Shown: positions 35,282 through 44,501, counted from the first letter of the stretch. The stretch: DNA of 64,000 nt from Phascolarctobacterium_A succinatutens_B (GCF_958453765.1 NZ_CAUDZA010000005.1:1-64000), one strand, 5' to 3'. The notes: generated from the letters alone by a model not told the origin. Translations and numbers: made by a program.

Positions 35282-36337
35282 ATGCAAGATATTTTTGCTT
35301 TACCAATAGAAGAATTACAAGAATTATTTGTGGCGGCAGGCCTGAAAAAGTTTCGTGCCAAGCAGGTGTTTCAATGGCTGTACCAAAAGTCGGTCTTTGA
35401 TTTTGCCGCTATGCACAACCTGAGCAAGGCCGATATTACCGTGCTGCAGGAAAAATTTACCGTGCTGCCGCGCAGTCTGGAAATTTTGCGCGAGCAGAAT
35501 TCCTCCGACGGCATGACGAGCAAGCTGCTCTTGGGCTTGCCGGACGGAAATTCGGTAGAAACGGTTCTGATGCACCATGATTACGGCTACAGCGTGTGCG
35601 TTTCCAGCCAGGTCGGCTGCGATATGCACTGCGCATTCTGCGCCAGCGGCCTGAAGGGCGCTGTACGCAATCTGACGGCTGCGGAAATCGTGGCTCAGGT
35701 TTACCTGTTCAACGAGCGCCTGCGTGAGCAGGGAGCAATGGTGAGCAGAGTGGTGGTTATGGGCAGCGGTGAACCGATGCTGAACTTTGACAGCGTTTTG
35801 CAGGCGCTGGATTTTCTGCACCGCGAGGACACCTGCAACATGAGTTACCGCAACATGACGCTTTCCACCTGCGGCATTATTCCGGGTATCAAACGCCTGG
35901 AGGAGCAGGGCAAGCCGATAAATCTGGCAATTTCGCTGCACGCGGTAAAAAACGAGCTGCGTACGGCGCTGATGCCTGTCAACAAGGGCTATCCCTTTGT
36001 GGATGTGCTGACAGCTGCTGAAAGCTACAGCAAGGCCAGCGGCAGGCAGATAACTTATGAATATATTCTGTTGAAGGGAAAAAATGACAGTCCGCAGGAC
36101 GCGGAGCTTTTGAGCAATTACCTGCGCTATAAGCAGGCATCTGTTAATCTGATACCGGCCAACCCGGTACCGGAGCAGGGCTTTGAGCGTCCGTCCAAAG
36201 CGGCAGTAGAACGTTTTTTGCGCATCCTGCAGAAAAACAGGATTAACGCTACCGTTCGTAAGGAGATGGGCAAGGATATTGATGCAGCCTGCGGTCAGCT
36301 GCGGGCTAAATTTGCCAAGGAACAGGAGCAAAAATAA
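35282..36337 (+). CDS. rlmN: Dual-specificity rRNA/tRNA methyltransferase RlmN
   Basis: Radical SAM enzyme that methylates C2 of A2503 in 23S rRNA and A37 of some tRNAs. The CxxxCxxC cluster motif is CDMHCAFC, with MGSGEPMLNFD and the C-terminal region holding the second catalytic cysteine (IDAACGQLR). 351 residues is typical. GAGGTAAGAG precedes the ATG. Confidence 0.95.
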   Translation: MQDIFALPIEELQELFVAAGLKKFRAKQVFQWLYQKSVFDFAAMHNLSKADITVLQEKFTVLPRSLEILREQNSSDGMTSKLLLGLPDGNSVETVLMHHDYGYSVCVSSQVGCDMHCAFCASGLKGAVRNLTAAEIVAQVYLFNERLREQGAMVSRVVVMGSGEPMLNFDSVLQALDFLHREDTCNMSYRNMTLSTCGIIPGIKRLEEQGKPINLAISLHAVKNELRTALMPVNKGYPFVDVLTAAESYSKASGRQITYEYILLKGKNDSPQDAELLSNYLRYKQASVNLIPANPVPEQGFERPSKAAVERFLRILQKNRINATVRKEMGKDIDAACGQLRAKFAKEQEQK

Positions 36338-37083
36338 TGCAGGTAATCAGCAGAACCCATGTGGGCCTGGTCAGAGAGAATAATGAAGATGCGCTGCTGG
36401 TACGCGAGCCTTCTCTTTTTGCCGTTGCCGACGGCATGGGAGGCTATGCGGCAGGCGAAATCGCCAGCAGGTCTACTATTAAAGCCTTTGAGGCTGCGAC
36501 ACACAGCCTGCGCCATGAGCAGGAGGAACAGAATATCCGTAAGGTTATGCTGGAGGCCTTTGACAAGGCCAATACGCATGTTTTCAAAATGGCGGTGAGT
36601 AATGAAAGCTATTCCGGCATGGGAACGACGATGACGGCGCTTTATCTGCCGGGGGACGGGCACGGCTACTGTTGCCATGTAGGCGACAGCAGACTGTATC
36701 TGTTCCGCAACGACAAGCTGGAGCAGCTGACGCATGACCATACACTGGTAGCAGATTTAAAGGAACAGGGAAAAATCACGGACGAGGAAGCCTTTGTACA
36801 TCCGCAACGTAATATTTTGCTGCAAGCCCTGGGTGTCGAGGAAACGGTAAAGGCTGATTTCTTCAGCTTCCGTCTGCAGGAGGGTGACAGGCTGCTGCTG
36901 TGCAGCGACGGTCTGTCCGACATGCTGCGTGCAGCTGAAATCAGCCGGATTATAGGCTGTGCAGATCCAGAGCAGGCTGCTGACAAGCTGCTGGAGCAGA
37001 GCTTGGACAATGGCGGACGCGATAATGTGTCTCTGATTCTGATTGATTTAACTACGCAGGGGGAGGAAAGCTGTAATGGATAA
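36337..37083 (+). CDS. prpC: PP2C-family serine/threonine protein phosphatase
   Basis: Removes phosphate from Ser/Thr and partners with the PASTA kinase encoded next. Metal-binding motifs of bacterial PP2C are present: TRENNEDALL-like REN-x-EDA, FAVADGMGGYAAGEIAS, GMGTTMTAL, HVGDSRLYL, LLLCSDGLSDML and GGRDNVSLI. The ATG shares a base with the rlmN stop, and the stop lies inside the kinase start region (8-bp overlap), so the three are translationally coupled. Confidence 0.93.
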   Translation: MQVISRTHVGLVRENNEDALLVREPSLFAVADGMGGYAAGEIASRSTIKAFEAATHSLRHEQEEQNIRKVMLEAFDKANTHVFKMAVSNESYSGMGTTMTALYLPGDGHGYCCHVGDSRLYLFRNDKLEQLTHDHTLVADLKEQGKITDEEAFVHPQRNILLQALGVEETVKADFFSFRLQEGDRLLLCSDGLSDMLRAAEISRIIGCADPEQAADKLLEQSLDNGGRDNVSLILIDLTTQGEESCNG

Positions 37084-39040
37084 AAATGGCAAGACCATCT
37101 TGAACGGACGCTATGAGCTTATTCGTCCGATTGGCTATGGCGGTATGGCCGAAGTCTTTTTGGCCCACGACCAGCTTTTGGACCGTAATGTAGCCGTGAA
37201 AATGCTGCGCGACCAGTTCCTCGAGGACAACGAGCTGCTGGAGCAGTTTCGCAGGGAGGCAAAATCCGCGGCGCGTCTGGTGCATCCGTATATCATCAAC
37301 ATTTATGATGTTGTGTCGGAAGGCAGCAACCAGTATATAGTTATGGAATATGTTGACGGTGTTACTCTGAAGGAGTATATGCAGGAGCATAAGCTGAGCC
37401 TGAATACCGTTCTGGAAATCGCTGTGCGTCTTGCAGATGCACTACAGCATGCTCATAGCCATAATATTATTCACTGTGATATCAAGCCGCAGAATATTTT
37501 GATTGATAAAAATATGAATCCTAAAATCGCTGATTTCGGTATTGCCAAAATGGTCACGAATCAGACGATGGTTTATTCCAAATCGGTGATGGGGTCAGTG
37601 CATTATATTTCACCGGAGCAGGCCTGTGGCGGTAAGATTACTGCCAGCAGCGATGTCTATTCCTTGGGCATAGTGCTCTTCGAAATGCTTACGGGTGAGG
37701 TTCCTTACGTTGGTACAACGGCTGTTTCTGTTGCTATGATGCATGTAGAAAAGCCTGTGCCGCAGCTGAAGGACTACATGGATAATGTTCCCGAGGGCAT
37801 GCAGGAGATTATGAACAAGGCGCTGGCGAAGCGCTGTGAGGACAGATACGCTAACGCCGGACAGATGCGACGCGATTTGCTGAACCTGAAGATGAAGCTC
37901 TTCCCGTTCAGCAGCGAGGACTATCATCAGGAGCTGGGCGCGGTGAAGTCCAACGGCAATGTTGTCGATAGCCCTGATGACGGTGCTACGGTGATTATGA
38001 AGCCGGTGCGCAGTGAGCTGCCGCCGAAGCAGGTAACTCCGGCTGTAACACAAGAGCCGGAAAAAATTCAGGAAAAGCAGGCAGCAATGCTTTCCGAAAA
38101 AACAGGGGATGAAAAACCGGTGGTTAAGAAAAAGCTGAATTATACCAAACTGATAGTAATGATTACTGCTGCGGTAGTAGCAATTTCACTGGTAGCGCAC
38201 TTTATCTTCAACCGCAACCTGGCGGAAATTGAAGTGCCTAATGTTACCAATATGACGGTAGTTGAAGCACAGAAGCTGCTTGAGGAAAAGGAGTTTAAGG
38301 TAGAGTTAGAGGAAAAATACGGCGATCCTGATAAGTTTAAGCCCGGTACTGTTATGGAGCAGTCCCCAAAGGCTGGCGAAAAACGTAAGCAGGGCAGCCT
38401 TATTATCCTGACCATCTGTAAGGGCGCGGAGCTGAAGGCTGTGCCTGATGTTACAGGCATGTCGTTCTCGAAGGCGGAGCAGCAGCTGCAGGCCGCAGGC
38501 TTTAAGGTCGGCAAGGTGACGCGCAAGCATGTGGACGGCGGCAAAATCGGCGCTGTTCTCAGCCAGTCGCCGAAGGGCTTGGACAAGGCTCCTAAGGGAA
38601 CTGGCATCGACCTGGTAATTAACGAAGGCGATAAGCCGGTACCGGATATTATCGGCAAATCTGTTGACGAAGCTAAGGGTATGCTGGAGCAGGCAGGCCT
38701 GAAGCTTGGTGAAATCAAAAAGGTTCAGGATGCCAGTGCCAAAAAGAATGTAGTTCTGGCCTGCAACCCGGGTGTAGGCAGTAACCTTAACGACGGCGCG
38801 GCAGTAGCGATTACGGTGGCTGCCGGCGGCGAGAAGAAGAGCGCCTACGTTGACTTTGTCGTACCGAGCGGCAAGCCTGCCAACGTACGCATTGTGCTGA
38901 CGGATGACAACGGCACGGCAACGCTGTACAGCGGTACACAAAACGGCAGCGTGCGTCTGCGTCAGAAGGTGGAATATGCAGGCAATGCCAAGGTCCAGTT
39001 CATCTGTGACGGCAAGCTCATTTCCGAAAGGAACCTGTAA
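37076..39040 (+). CDS. prkC: PASTA-domain Ser/Thr protein kinase
   Basis: Transmembrane Hanks-type kinase sensing cell-wall fragments through extracellular PASTA repeats. Cytoplasmic kinase domain (about 10-270) has the glycine loop IGYGGMAEVFLA, HCDIKPQNIL (catalytic Asp near 135; Cys replaces the usual Arg), DFG near 154 and SPEQACG. One membrane segment lies near 353-375. Outside are three PASTA repeats (for example EVPNVTNMTVVEAQKLLEE), then a 50-residue C-terminal tail of unknown role. 654 residues. The HCD in place of HRD marks a non-RD-type kinase. Confidence 0.93.
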   Translation: MDKNGKTILNGRYELIRPIGYGGMAEVFLAHDQLLDRNVAVKMLRDQFLEDNELLEQFRREAKSAARLVHPYIINIYDVVSEGSNQYIVMEYVDGVTLKEYMQEHKLSLNTVLEIAVRLADALQHAHSHNIIHCDIKPQNILIDKNMNPKIADFGIAKMVTNQTMVYSKSVMGSVHYISPEQACGGKITASSDVYSLGIVLFEMLTGEVPYVGTTAVSVAMMHVEKPVPQLKDYMDNVPEGMQEIMNKALAKRCEDRYANAGQMRRDLLNLKMKLFPFSSEDYHQELGAVKSNGNVVDSPDDGATVIMKPVRSELPPKQVTPAVTQEPEKIQEKQAAMLSEKTGDEKPVVKKKLNYTKLIVMITAAVVAISLVAHFIFNRNLAEIEVPNVTNMTVVEAQKLLEEKEFKVELEEKYGDPDKFKPGTVMEQSPKAGEKRKQGSLIILTICKGAELKAVPDVTGMSFSKAEQQLQAAGFKVGKVTRKHVDGGKIGAVLSQSPKGLDKAPKGTGIDLVINEGDKPVPDIIGKSVDEAKGMLEQAGLKLGEIKKVQDASAKKNVVLACNPGVGSNLNDGAAVAITVAAGGEKKSAYVDFVVPSGKPANVRIVLTDDNGTATLYSGTQNGSVRLRQKVEYAGNAKVQFICDGKLISERNL

Positions 39041-39042
39041 AT

Positions 39043-39942
39043 ATGGCAGAGCTGCAGGGCAGAGTCCTGAAAAATTATAACGGCTATTATTACCTTAAGG
39101 TAGAAGGCGAAAGCGAGCCCTATACCTGCAAGGTAAAGGGAAAAATGAAGAAAAACCGTTTTTCGCTGGCAACAGGCGATATCGCCTGCTTTGAGGTAAG
39201 CAGCAGCGAAAAGCGCGAGGGGATGATTACCGGTGTGCTGCCGCGCAGAAATTTTCTGCCGCGTCCTACGCTGGCTAACCTGGATTTGTTTGTGGCAGCC
39301 TTTGCCTGTGCTGCGCCGGACTTCAGCTTTCTGCTGGCAGATAAGCTGCTGGCGTTGGCAGAGCTGGCGAAAATTCCTGCGATTTTGGTGCTCAACAAGG
39401 AGGATAACGCTCCTGCGGGCCTGATTGAGCAGGTGAAGGCAGTTTATGAGCCTATCGGCTACGAGGTTTATACTCTGTCGGCGCAGAATGGCACCGGCGT
39501 GGAGGCTCTGCGTGAGCGTTTGCGTGGTAAAATCTGTGCCTTTGGCGGACCTTCGGGCGTAGGTAAATCTTCTACGATTAACGCTATCGACAGCAGCGTG
39601 GACCTGCGCACGGGCGAGGTTAGCGAAAAAATCGGCCGCGGCAAGCATACTACACGCTATGCACAGCTGCTGCCGTTCGACGAAGGCTATATTGCGGACA
39701 CTCCGGGCTTCGGAAATCTGCTGCTGGAGGGCCTGACATCTGAAATGGTGCTGGCCTCCTTCCGTGAGTTTGCCGATTATGAGGCAGGCTGCAGGTTCTG
39801 TCCCTGTACGCACACGCACGAGCCTGTCTGCGGTGTAAAGGATGCTGTGGCTGCAGAAAAGATTTCTCCCAGCCGTTATGAATCATATTTGACAATGTTA
39901 GCAGAGGTAAAACTCCTGCAAGAGAAAGAGGGAAGAAAATGA
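39043..39942 (+). CDS. rsgA: Ribosome small subunit-dependent GTPase RsgA
   Basis: Circularly permuted GTPase that assists 30S maturation. An N-terminal OB-fold (GRVLKNYNGYYYLK) precedes the motifs in permuted order: LVLNKEDN (G4), GPSGVGKSS (G1, about 169-177), DTPGFGN (G3). The C-terminal zinc finger is CRFCPCTHTHEPVCGV. 299 residues. Starts 3 bp after prkC, the standard Firmicutes order. Confidence 0.95.
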   Translation: MAELQGRVLKNYNGYYYLKVEGESEPYTCKVKGKMKKNRFSLATGDIACFEVSSSEKREGMITGVLPRRNFLPRPTLANLDLFVAAFACAAPDFSFLLADKLLALAELAKIPAILVLNKEDNAPAGLIEQVKAVYEPIGYEVYTLSAQNGTGVEALRERLRGKICAFGGPSGVGKSSTINAIDSSVDLRTGEVSEKIGRGKHTTRYAQLLPFDEGYIADTPGFGNLLLEGLTSEMVLASFREFADYEAGCRFCPCTHTHEPVCGVKDAVAAEKISPSRYESYLTMLAEVKLLQEKEGRK

Positions 39943-40583
39943 TGATTAAAGTTGCTCCATCAATTTTATCTGCCGATTTTGCATATCTGGCGGACGAAAT
40001 CAAAAAAATTGAAGCTGCCGGTGCCGACTGGGTACACATCGATGTTATGGACGGCCAGTTTGTACCTAACCTGACCTTCGGTGCTCCTGTAGTGAAAAAA
40101 ATCCGTAAGGTAACCGACCTGTTTTTCGACTGCCATCTGATGGTAGAAAATCCGGAAAAATATATTGCCGACTTCAAGGCTGCCGGTGCCGACCAGATTG
40201 TTGTGCATGTAGAAACCACCAAGCATCTGCACCGCTGCATCCAGCAGATTAAGGCTGGGGGCATGAAGGCCGGCGTTGCACTGAACCCTGCTACCAGCCT
40301 GAGTACGGTAGAAGAAATTCTGCCTTACGTTGACATGGTACTGCTGATGACCGTTAACCCCGGCTTCGGCGGCCAAAGCTTTATTGAAGGCGTAGTGCCG
40401 AAGATTGAACGCCTGCATGCAATGATTACCGAGCGTGGCCTGAACGTGGATATTCAGGTTGACGGCGGCGTTAACGCCGAAACCTCCAAGCTGGTGAAGG
40501 CTGCCGGTGCCAACGTATTGGTAGCAGGCTCCTATGTTTACGGCGCTGAGGATACCGCTGCTGCTATTGCCAGCCTGAAATAG
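39939..40583 (+). CDS. rpe: Ribulose-phosphate 3-epimerase
   Basis: Interconverts ribulose 5-phosphate and xylulose 5-phosphate; TIM barrel. SILSADFAYL, HIDVMDGQFVPNLTFG, DCHLMVENP, MTVNPGFGGQ and DGGVN carry the metal and catalytic residues. The start overlaps the rsgA stop by 4 bp; ATG 39939 and ATG 39942 are both possible. 214 residues. Last gene of the def-to-rpe operon. Confidence 0.95.
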   Translation: MMIKVAPSILSADFAYLADEIKKIEAAGADWVHIDVMDGQFVPNLTFGAPVVKKIRKVTDLFFDCHLMVENPEKYIADFKAAGADQIVVHVETTKHLHRCIQQIKAGGMKAGVALNPATSLSTVEEILPYVDMVLLMTVNPGFGGQSFIEGVVPKIERLHAMITERGLNVDIQVDGGVNAETSKLVKAAGANVLVAGSYVYGAEDTAAAIASLK

Positions 40584-40626
40584 TATTCAGTGATTAGTGA
40601 ACAGTAAATAGCGTTCGGAGAATAAG

Positions 40627-40682
40627 AAAAACCGTCCTTTCCCGCTATCTGCAAAAATGCAGACAGGGAAGGACGGTTTAAT
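40627..40682. terminator. Bidirectional terminator between rpe and the glycosylase
   Basis: AAACCGTCCTTTCCCG and CTATCTGCA pair with TGCAGACAG and GGAAGGACGGTTT. T-rich runs follow on both strands (TTTAATTTTG on plus; TTTTTCTTATT on minus), serving convergent genes. Confidence 0.85.
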
Positions 40683-40695
40683 TTTGCTTTTTGTG

Positions 40696-41322
40696 TTATT
40701 TTTTTTCGCTATCGTTGGCTTTTTGCCAGATATACCACACTGCGAGCGAGCGCCAGGGACGCCATGTTTCCGTAAGCGTATTGATTTTGCCGCGTTTGGG
40801 GATTTCGTTAAGATTGAGCATTTTCTGCAGCTCTTTCTTGAAGATAAAGTCGGCACTGGGTACAACGTCTGTGCGGCACAGAGCCAGCAGCAGAAACATT
40901 TCGATGGTCCATTGGCCGAGGCCGCGGATTTGCATCAGCTGCTTGGTAATCTGGCTGTCGGTCATATCATCGAACTTATCCATGGTTACGCTGCCGTTGA
41001 TCACTGCTTCGGCAAAGCTGCGCAGGTAATCCACCTTTTGCTTAACAAGACCGATGCTGAGCAGGTCCTCGGCGGAAGCAGCAAGCACTGCCTGCGGTGT
41101 AATGGGATTGCCGGTGAGACCTTCGAGCCTTTGCATCAGCTGCTGGCTGACATCAGGCGGCAACTGTTGGGCGATAATACCGGTCAGTAATATAGTAAAA
41201 TAAGACTCTTTGGATTTTGGTTTTAACGGACAGGGCGAATAACGGTCAACTAACGGGGCGAGCTCTGGAACGTTTTCACGCAGATAGCGGTCACCGACGG
41301 ACCAATCTGGGGCTTGGCACAT
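40696..41322 (-). CDS. DNA-3-methyladenine glycosylase (AlkA-like, HhH-GPD)
   Basis: Base-excision repair glycosylase removing alkylated purines. The helix-hairpin-helix and GPD region is QIRGLGQWTIEMFLLLALCR followed by PSADF with the catalytic Asp. The N-terminal part has LLTGIIAQQL as in AlkA/MAG relatives. 208 residues, without the extra N-terminal domain of E. coli AlkA. The second ATG (41322) is chosen because the first overlaps the AGGAGG site. Single-gene unit. Confidence 0.85.
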   Translation of the reverse strand: MCQAPDWSVGDRYLRENVPELAPLVDRYSPCPLKPKSKESYFTILLTGIIAQQLPPDVSQQLMQRLEGLTGNPITPQAVLAASAEDLLSIGLVKQKVDYLRSFAEAVINGSVTMDKFDDMTDSQITKQLMQIRGLGQWTIEMFLLLALCRTDVVPSADFIFKKELQKMLNLNEIPKRGKINTLTETWRPWRSLAVWYIWQKANDSEKK

Positions 41323-41354
41323 AAGCATCCTCCTTTTGTTTACTTTATTACAAT

Positions 41355-41383
41355 ATTATAATACGAAAACGGCGGTTAGACAA
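41355..41383 (-). promoter_or_regulatory. Promoter of the glycosylase gene
   Basis: On the minus strand TTGTCT, 17-bp spacer, TATAAT, about 35 bp before the start codon. Confidence 0.65.
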
Positions 41384-41502
41384 ACGAAAAAAATGCGAAA
41401 TAATAGCAATAAAAGCAGTTTTCTATGAACGAAGTCATTCGGATTTGCTTTTTCTTTAAATCATGAAGAAAAATAAAAAACGGCGGCAACGCAGATTAAT
41501 AT

Positions 41503-41531
41503 TTGCACTTTTTTCTTCAAAGCTGTATAAT
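41503..41531 (+). promoter_or_regulatory. Promoter of gltX
   Basis: TTGCAC (41503-41508), 17-bp spacer, TATAAT (41526-41531), about 50 bp before the gltX start. Confidence 0.75.
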
Positions 41532-41582
41532 TAGTCTGATTGACAATCTATATTCGTAATTAAAATGTAAGGAGACGATGAA

Positions 41583-43052
41583 ATGTCTGAAGTCAGAGTA
41601 AGATTTGCTCCCAGTCCTACTGGGTATTTACATATTGGTGGTGCGCGTACTGCGCTGTTTAACTGGCTGTTTGCCCGCAAAATGGGCGGCAAGCTGATTC
41701 TGCGTATTGAGGATACCGATATTGAACGCCTGAAAGAGGATTCCGTAAGCCAAATCCTTACCAGCCTGAAATGGTTGGGCATCAACTGGGATGAAGGTCC
41801 GGAGGCCGGCGGTGAATATGGTCCTTACTATCAGTCCGAGCGCTTTGATATTTACAAAAAATATGCTCAGCAGCTGCTGGACGAAGGCAAAGCATACTAC
41901 TGCTTCTGCACTACCGAGGATTTGGCTGCACAACGCGAAAAACAACGCGCTGCTAAGCAACCGTTCCGTTATGCACGTACCTGCCGCGATATTCCGGCAG
42001 AAGAGGCTAAAGCACGTATCGCTGCAGGCGAACCGTATTCCATTCGTATCAAAATTCCTGCTGAGGGCAGCATCACCGTTCATGACCTGATTCATGGCGA
42101 AGTTACCTTTAACATGGACCAGTTCGACGATTTCGTAATTGTAAAATCCAACGGTATTCCTACCTATAACTTCGCTGTTTGTGTCGATGACCATCTGATG
42201 GGCATGACTCACGTACTGCGTGCCGAGGAGCATCTTTCCAACACTCCGAAGCAGCTGCTGGTTTACGAAGCACTGGGCTGGGAGCCGCCTAAGTTCGGTC
42301 ATATGCCGATGATTCTGGCTATGGACCGTTCCAAGCTGAGCAAACGTCACGGCGCAACCTCCGTTGAAGAATTCCGCAGCCAAGGCTACCTGCCGGAAGC
42401 TATCATCAATTATCTTACTCTGCTTGGCTGGGGCCCCGGCGATGAACGCGAAATCTTCACTCTGGAAGAAACCGTTAAGCTGTTTGAGCTGGAGCAGATG
42501 AGTAAAAAGGCTGCTATTTATGACACCAAAAAGCTCACTTGGATGAACGGCCAATATCTGTCCGAGCTGCCGCTGGAAAAAATTCTGCCGGATGCTAAGC
42601 CCTTCTTCGTTAAAGACGGCCTGGTAACCGAAGAATGGTTCAACGATGCTGCCAACGAAGCATACTTTGAAAAGCTCGTAGACGTTGTACGTGTACGTGT
42701 TAAAACTCTGCAGGAGGTTGCCGATGCTTCCACTTACTTCTTCAAGGATGTTGAAGAATATGATGAGAAGGGTGTAGCTAAGCACTTCAAGGCAGAAAAT
42801 ATTCCTGTTCTGGAGCAATGCATTGCAGCAATTAAGGCTGATGATGTATATGACCTGGCTTCTACCGAAGCAGCTTATAATAAGATTGCTGCCGATAACG
42901 GTCTGGCTCTGGGCAAGGTTATCCATCCGACTCGTCTGGCTCTGACCGGACGCACCGTAAGCCCCGGTATGTTTGACGTTATGGTTCTGCTGGGTAAGGA
43001 AAGAACTCTGGCACGTCTGGAAAAGGCTGTTGAGTTCATTAAAAGTTTATGA
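41583..43052 (+). CDS. gltX: Glutamyl-tRNA synthetase
   Basis: Charges tRNA-Glu (and possibly tRNA-Gln). Class I motifs: HIGH-type YLHIGGART (residues 15-23) and KMSKS-type SKLSKRHG near residue 250. 489 residues with the all-helical anticodon-binding domain. AAGGAG lies 8 bp before ATG 41583. Codons are strongly biased as in other highly expressed genes here. Confidence 0.96.
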   Translation: MSEVRVRFAPSPTGYLHIGGARTALFNWLFARKMGGKLILRIEDTDIERLKEDSVSQILTSLKWLGINWDEGPEAGGEYGPYYQSERFDIYKKYAQQLLDEGKAYYCFCTTEDLAAQREKQRAAKQPFRYARTCRDIPAEEAKARIAAGEPYSIRIKIPAEGSITVHDLIHGEVTFNMDQFDDFVIVKSNGIPTYNFAVCVDDHLMGMTHVLRAEEHLSNTPKQLLVYEALGWEPPKFGHMPMILAMDRSKLSKRHGATSVEEFRSQGYLPEAIINYLTLLGWGPGDEREIFTLEETVKLFELEQMSKKAAIYDTKKLTWMNGQYLSELPLEKILPDAKPFFVKDGLVTEEWFNDAANEAYFEKLVDVVRVRVKTLQEVADASTYFFKDVEEYDEKGVAKHFKAENIPVLEQCIAAIKADDVYDLASTEAAYNKIAADNGLALGKVIHPTRLALTGRTVSPGMFDVMVLLGKERTLARLEKAVEFIKSL

Positions 43053-43095
43053 TTGTAAAATAGCGATTGGCGGCTAGTTTTAGCGCGATTGCTTT

Positions 43096-43132
43096 AATTA
43101 AGCAGGAGGGCTTTTCTTCCTGCTTAATTTTT
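43096..43132 (+). terminator. Terminator of gltX
   Basis: AATTAAGCAGGAGG pairs with CTTCCTGCTTAATT around GCTTTT, followed by TTTA. Confidence 0.85.
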
Positions 43133-43182
43133 ACCAAGGGGTTCAAGGCTTGGGAAATGTTTTTGGAAAGGAGCTGCAGGCT

Positions 43183-44025
43183 ATGAAAATCCTGTTGACA
43201 ACATTATTGTGCTTATGTTTATCTCTGCCGGTGCTGGCAGACCAGCAGACTACGGTGCTTACCGAACAGACCTCTGTCGGCAAGGCAACGGCAACGCTGC
43301 CCTACATCGACGGCAGTAATTCCGCTGAGCTGGAAAAACAGGCCAACGCATTGGTGCGCGATGCTGCAGCTAAGCTGGTCAAGGAGGTAGGCGGTCAGGG
43401 AAGTGTAACCTATAAGGTAATGCTGAACCGTCCGAGTCTGGTGAGCCTGCTGCTGGAGGCAGATAATGGCGGACGCAAGGCATATGCCGGACTGAATCTT
43501 GATCTGACAACCGGCAAGGAGTTCGAGGTTACGGATTTCTTTGTCGATAATGATAACGTAAAAAATGCTTTGGGCAATTATGATAATGTGCTCTTCGGCG
43601 AAGAGGGCTTGTTTGTGCGCAGCAAGAAAAATGCTGCCTACAGCAGCTTTGTGCCCTACAGGGATGTAGTTACCTCTCTGCGCATCGGCGAAGCAGGACG
43701 CTTGCTGCAGCTGGCGAAAATTACCGATAAGGCTGCAGGCAAAACACTGCGTCTGCCTGCAAGCGGACTGATGGCGCTGAAGCTGGACAGCAATCCTTCC
43801 ACCGGCTACGGCTGGCAATTTGCCTGCAGCTCACCGGCAGTAAGCAAGGTAGGCAGCTCGTTCACCATTCCGCGTGGTGACGAGGAAAGAATGGGAGCGC
43901 CCGGCGTTGAAATTCTGGTGCTGGCAGTTACCAAGCCCGGTACCTATAATATCCGCATGGATTACAAACGCTCTTGGGAAAAAATGAGCCTGCAGAGCTT
44001 TAACTTTACCGTTATCGCAGAATAA
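43183..44025 (+). CDS. Secreted protein with chagasin-type (I42) C-terminal domain
   Basis: A 280-residue exported protein. Signal peptide MKILLTTLLCLCLSLPVLA. The middle (about 25-175) resembles the periplasmic DUF3298/DUF4163 type (AGLNLDLTTGKEFEVTDFF). The C-terminal ~100 residues match the chagasin-like cysteine-protease-inhibitor fold: LDSNPSTGYGW, GAPGVE and RSWE loops. ATG 43183 is chosen because AAGGAG lies upstream and it gives a clean signal peptide. Inhibition of a protease is plausible but unproven; the target is unknown. Confidence 0.75.
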   Translation: MKILLTTLLCLCLSLPVLADQQTTVLTEQTSVGKATATLPYIDGSNSAELEKQANALVRDAAAKLVKEVGGQGSVTYKVMLNRPSLVSLLLEADNGGRKAYAGLNLDLTTGKEFEVTDFFVDNDNVKNALGNYDNVLFGEEGLFVRSKKNAAYSSFVPYRDVVTSLRIGEAGRLLQLAKITDKAAGKTLRLPASGLMALKLDSNPSTGYGWQFACSSPAVSKVGSSFTIPRGDEERMGAPGVEILVLAVTKPGTYNIRMDYKRSWEKMSLQSFNFTVIAE

Positions 44026-44041
44026 GCTAGAGGATGTGTTT

Positions 44042-44494
44042 ATGGAAAAAGCATCAGTTTCTGTAAAAATATATAATAGTACCTATGCATTAACGACCTC
44101 TGCTTCCGAAGAACAGGTGCTGAAAATAGCAGCAGAGGTAGACAGAAGAATGCAGGAGCTGGCAGAAAGCAAAAAGCTGCTGCAGACAGATAAAATCGCC
44201 ATCTGGACGGCGCTTGACCTGGCTGCAGACAGACTGGAGCTGCAGGAAAAATGCGTTGCTCTGAAACAGGAAATGCAGCAGCAATCCGTGGCAGCGGAGC
44301 AGAAAATGCAGGAAAAATGCGCTGCGATGGAGCAGGAAATGCAGCAAAAGTGCGCAGCAGCAGAGCAGAAAATGCAGGAAAAATATGCTGCGCTAGAGCA
44401 GGAAATGCAGCAAAGAAATGCTGTGCTGGCAGAAGAGCTGCAAAGCCTGCAGGCCAGATATGACAGACTGCTGGCAGCAGTGCGTGAAAGGTAG
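44042..44494 (+). CDS. ZapA-like protein with hendecad coiled coil
   Basis: A 150-residue protein. Residues 1-70 resemble ZapA, the FtsZ-ring stabiliser (VSVKIYNSTYALTTSASEEQ, AAEVDRRMQEL, TDKIAIWTALDLADRL-like). Residues 75-129 are five tandem 11-residue units of the form EQxMQxKxAAx, a hendecad coiled coil that extends far beyond a normal ZapA. ATG 44042 is preceded by GAGG; the GTG at 44036 is less likely. It is followed 7 bp later by a U32 peptidase gene. Confidence 0.75.
   Translation: MEKASVSVKIYNSTYALTTSASEEQVLKIAAEVDRRMQELAESKKLLQTDKIAIWTALDLAADRLELQEKCVALKQEMQQQSVAAEQKMQEKCAAMEQEMQQKCAAAEQKMQEKYAALEQEMQQRNAVLAEELQSLQARYDRLLAAVRER
44264..44428 (+). repeat. 33-bp tandem repeat region in the ZapA-like gene
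   Basis: Five tandem 33-bp units encoding the 11-residue motif; alternating units are most alike (EQKMQEK versus EQEMQQK), so a 66-bp higher-order unit is likely. Prone to slippage in whole units, keeping the frame. Confidence 0.8.
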
Positions 44495-44501
44495 ATAACA
44501 T

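Noticed and set aside
41628..42926. A 432-residue open frame antisense to gltX
   Set aside because: Shadow frame; gltX motifs are clear on the plus strand.
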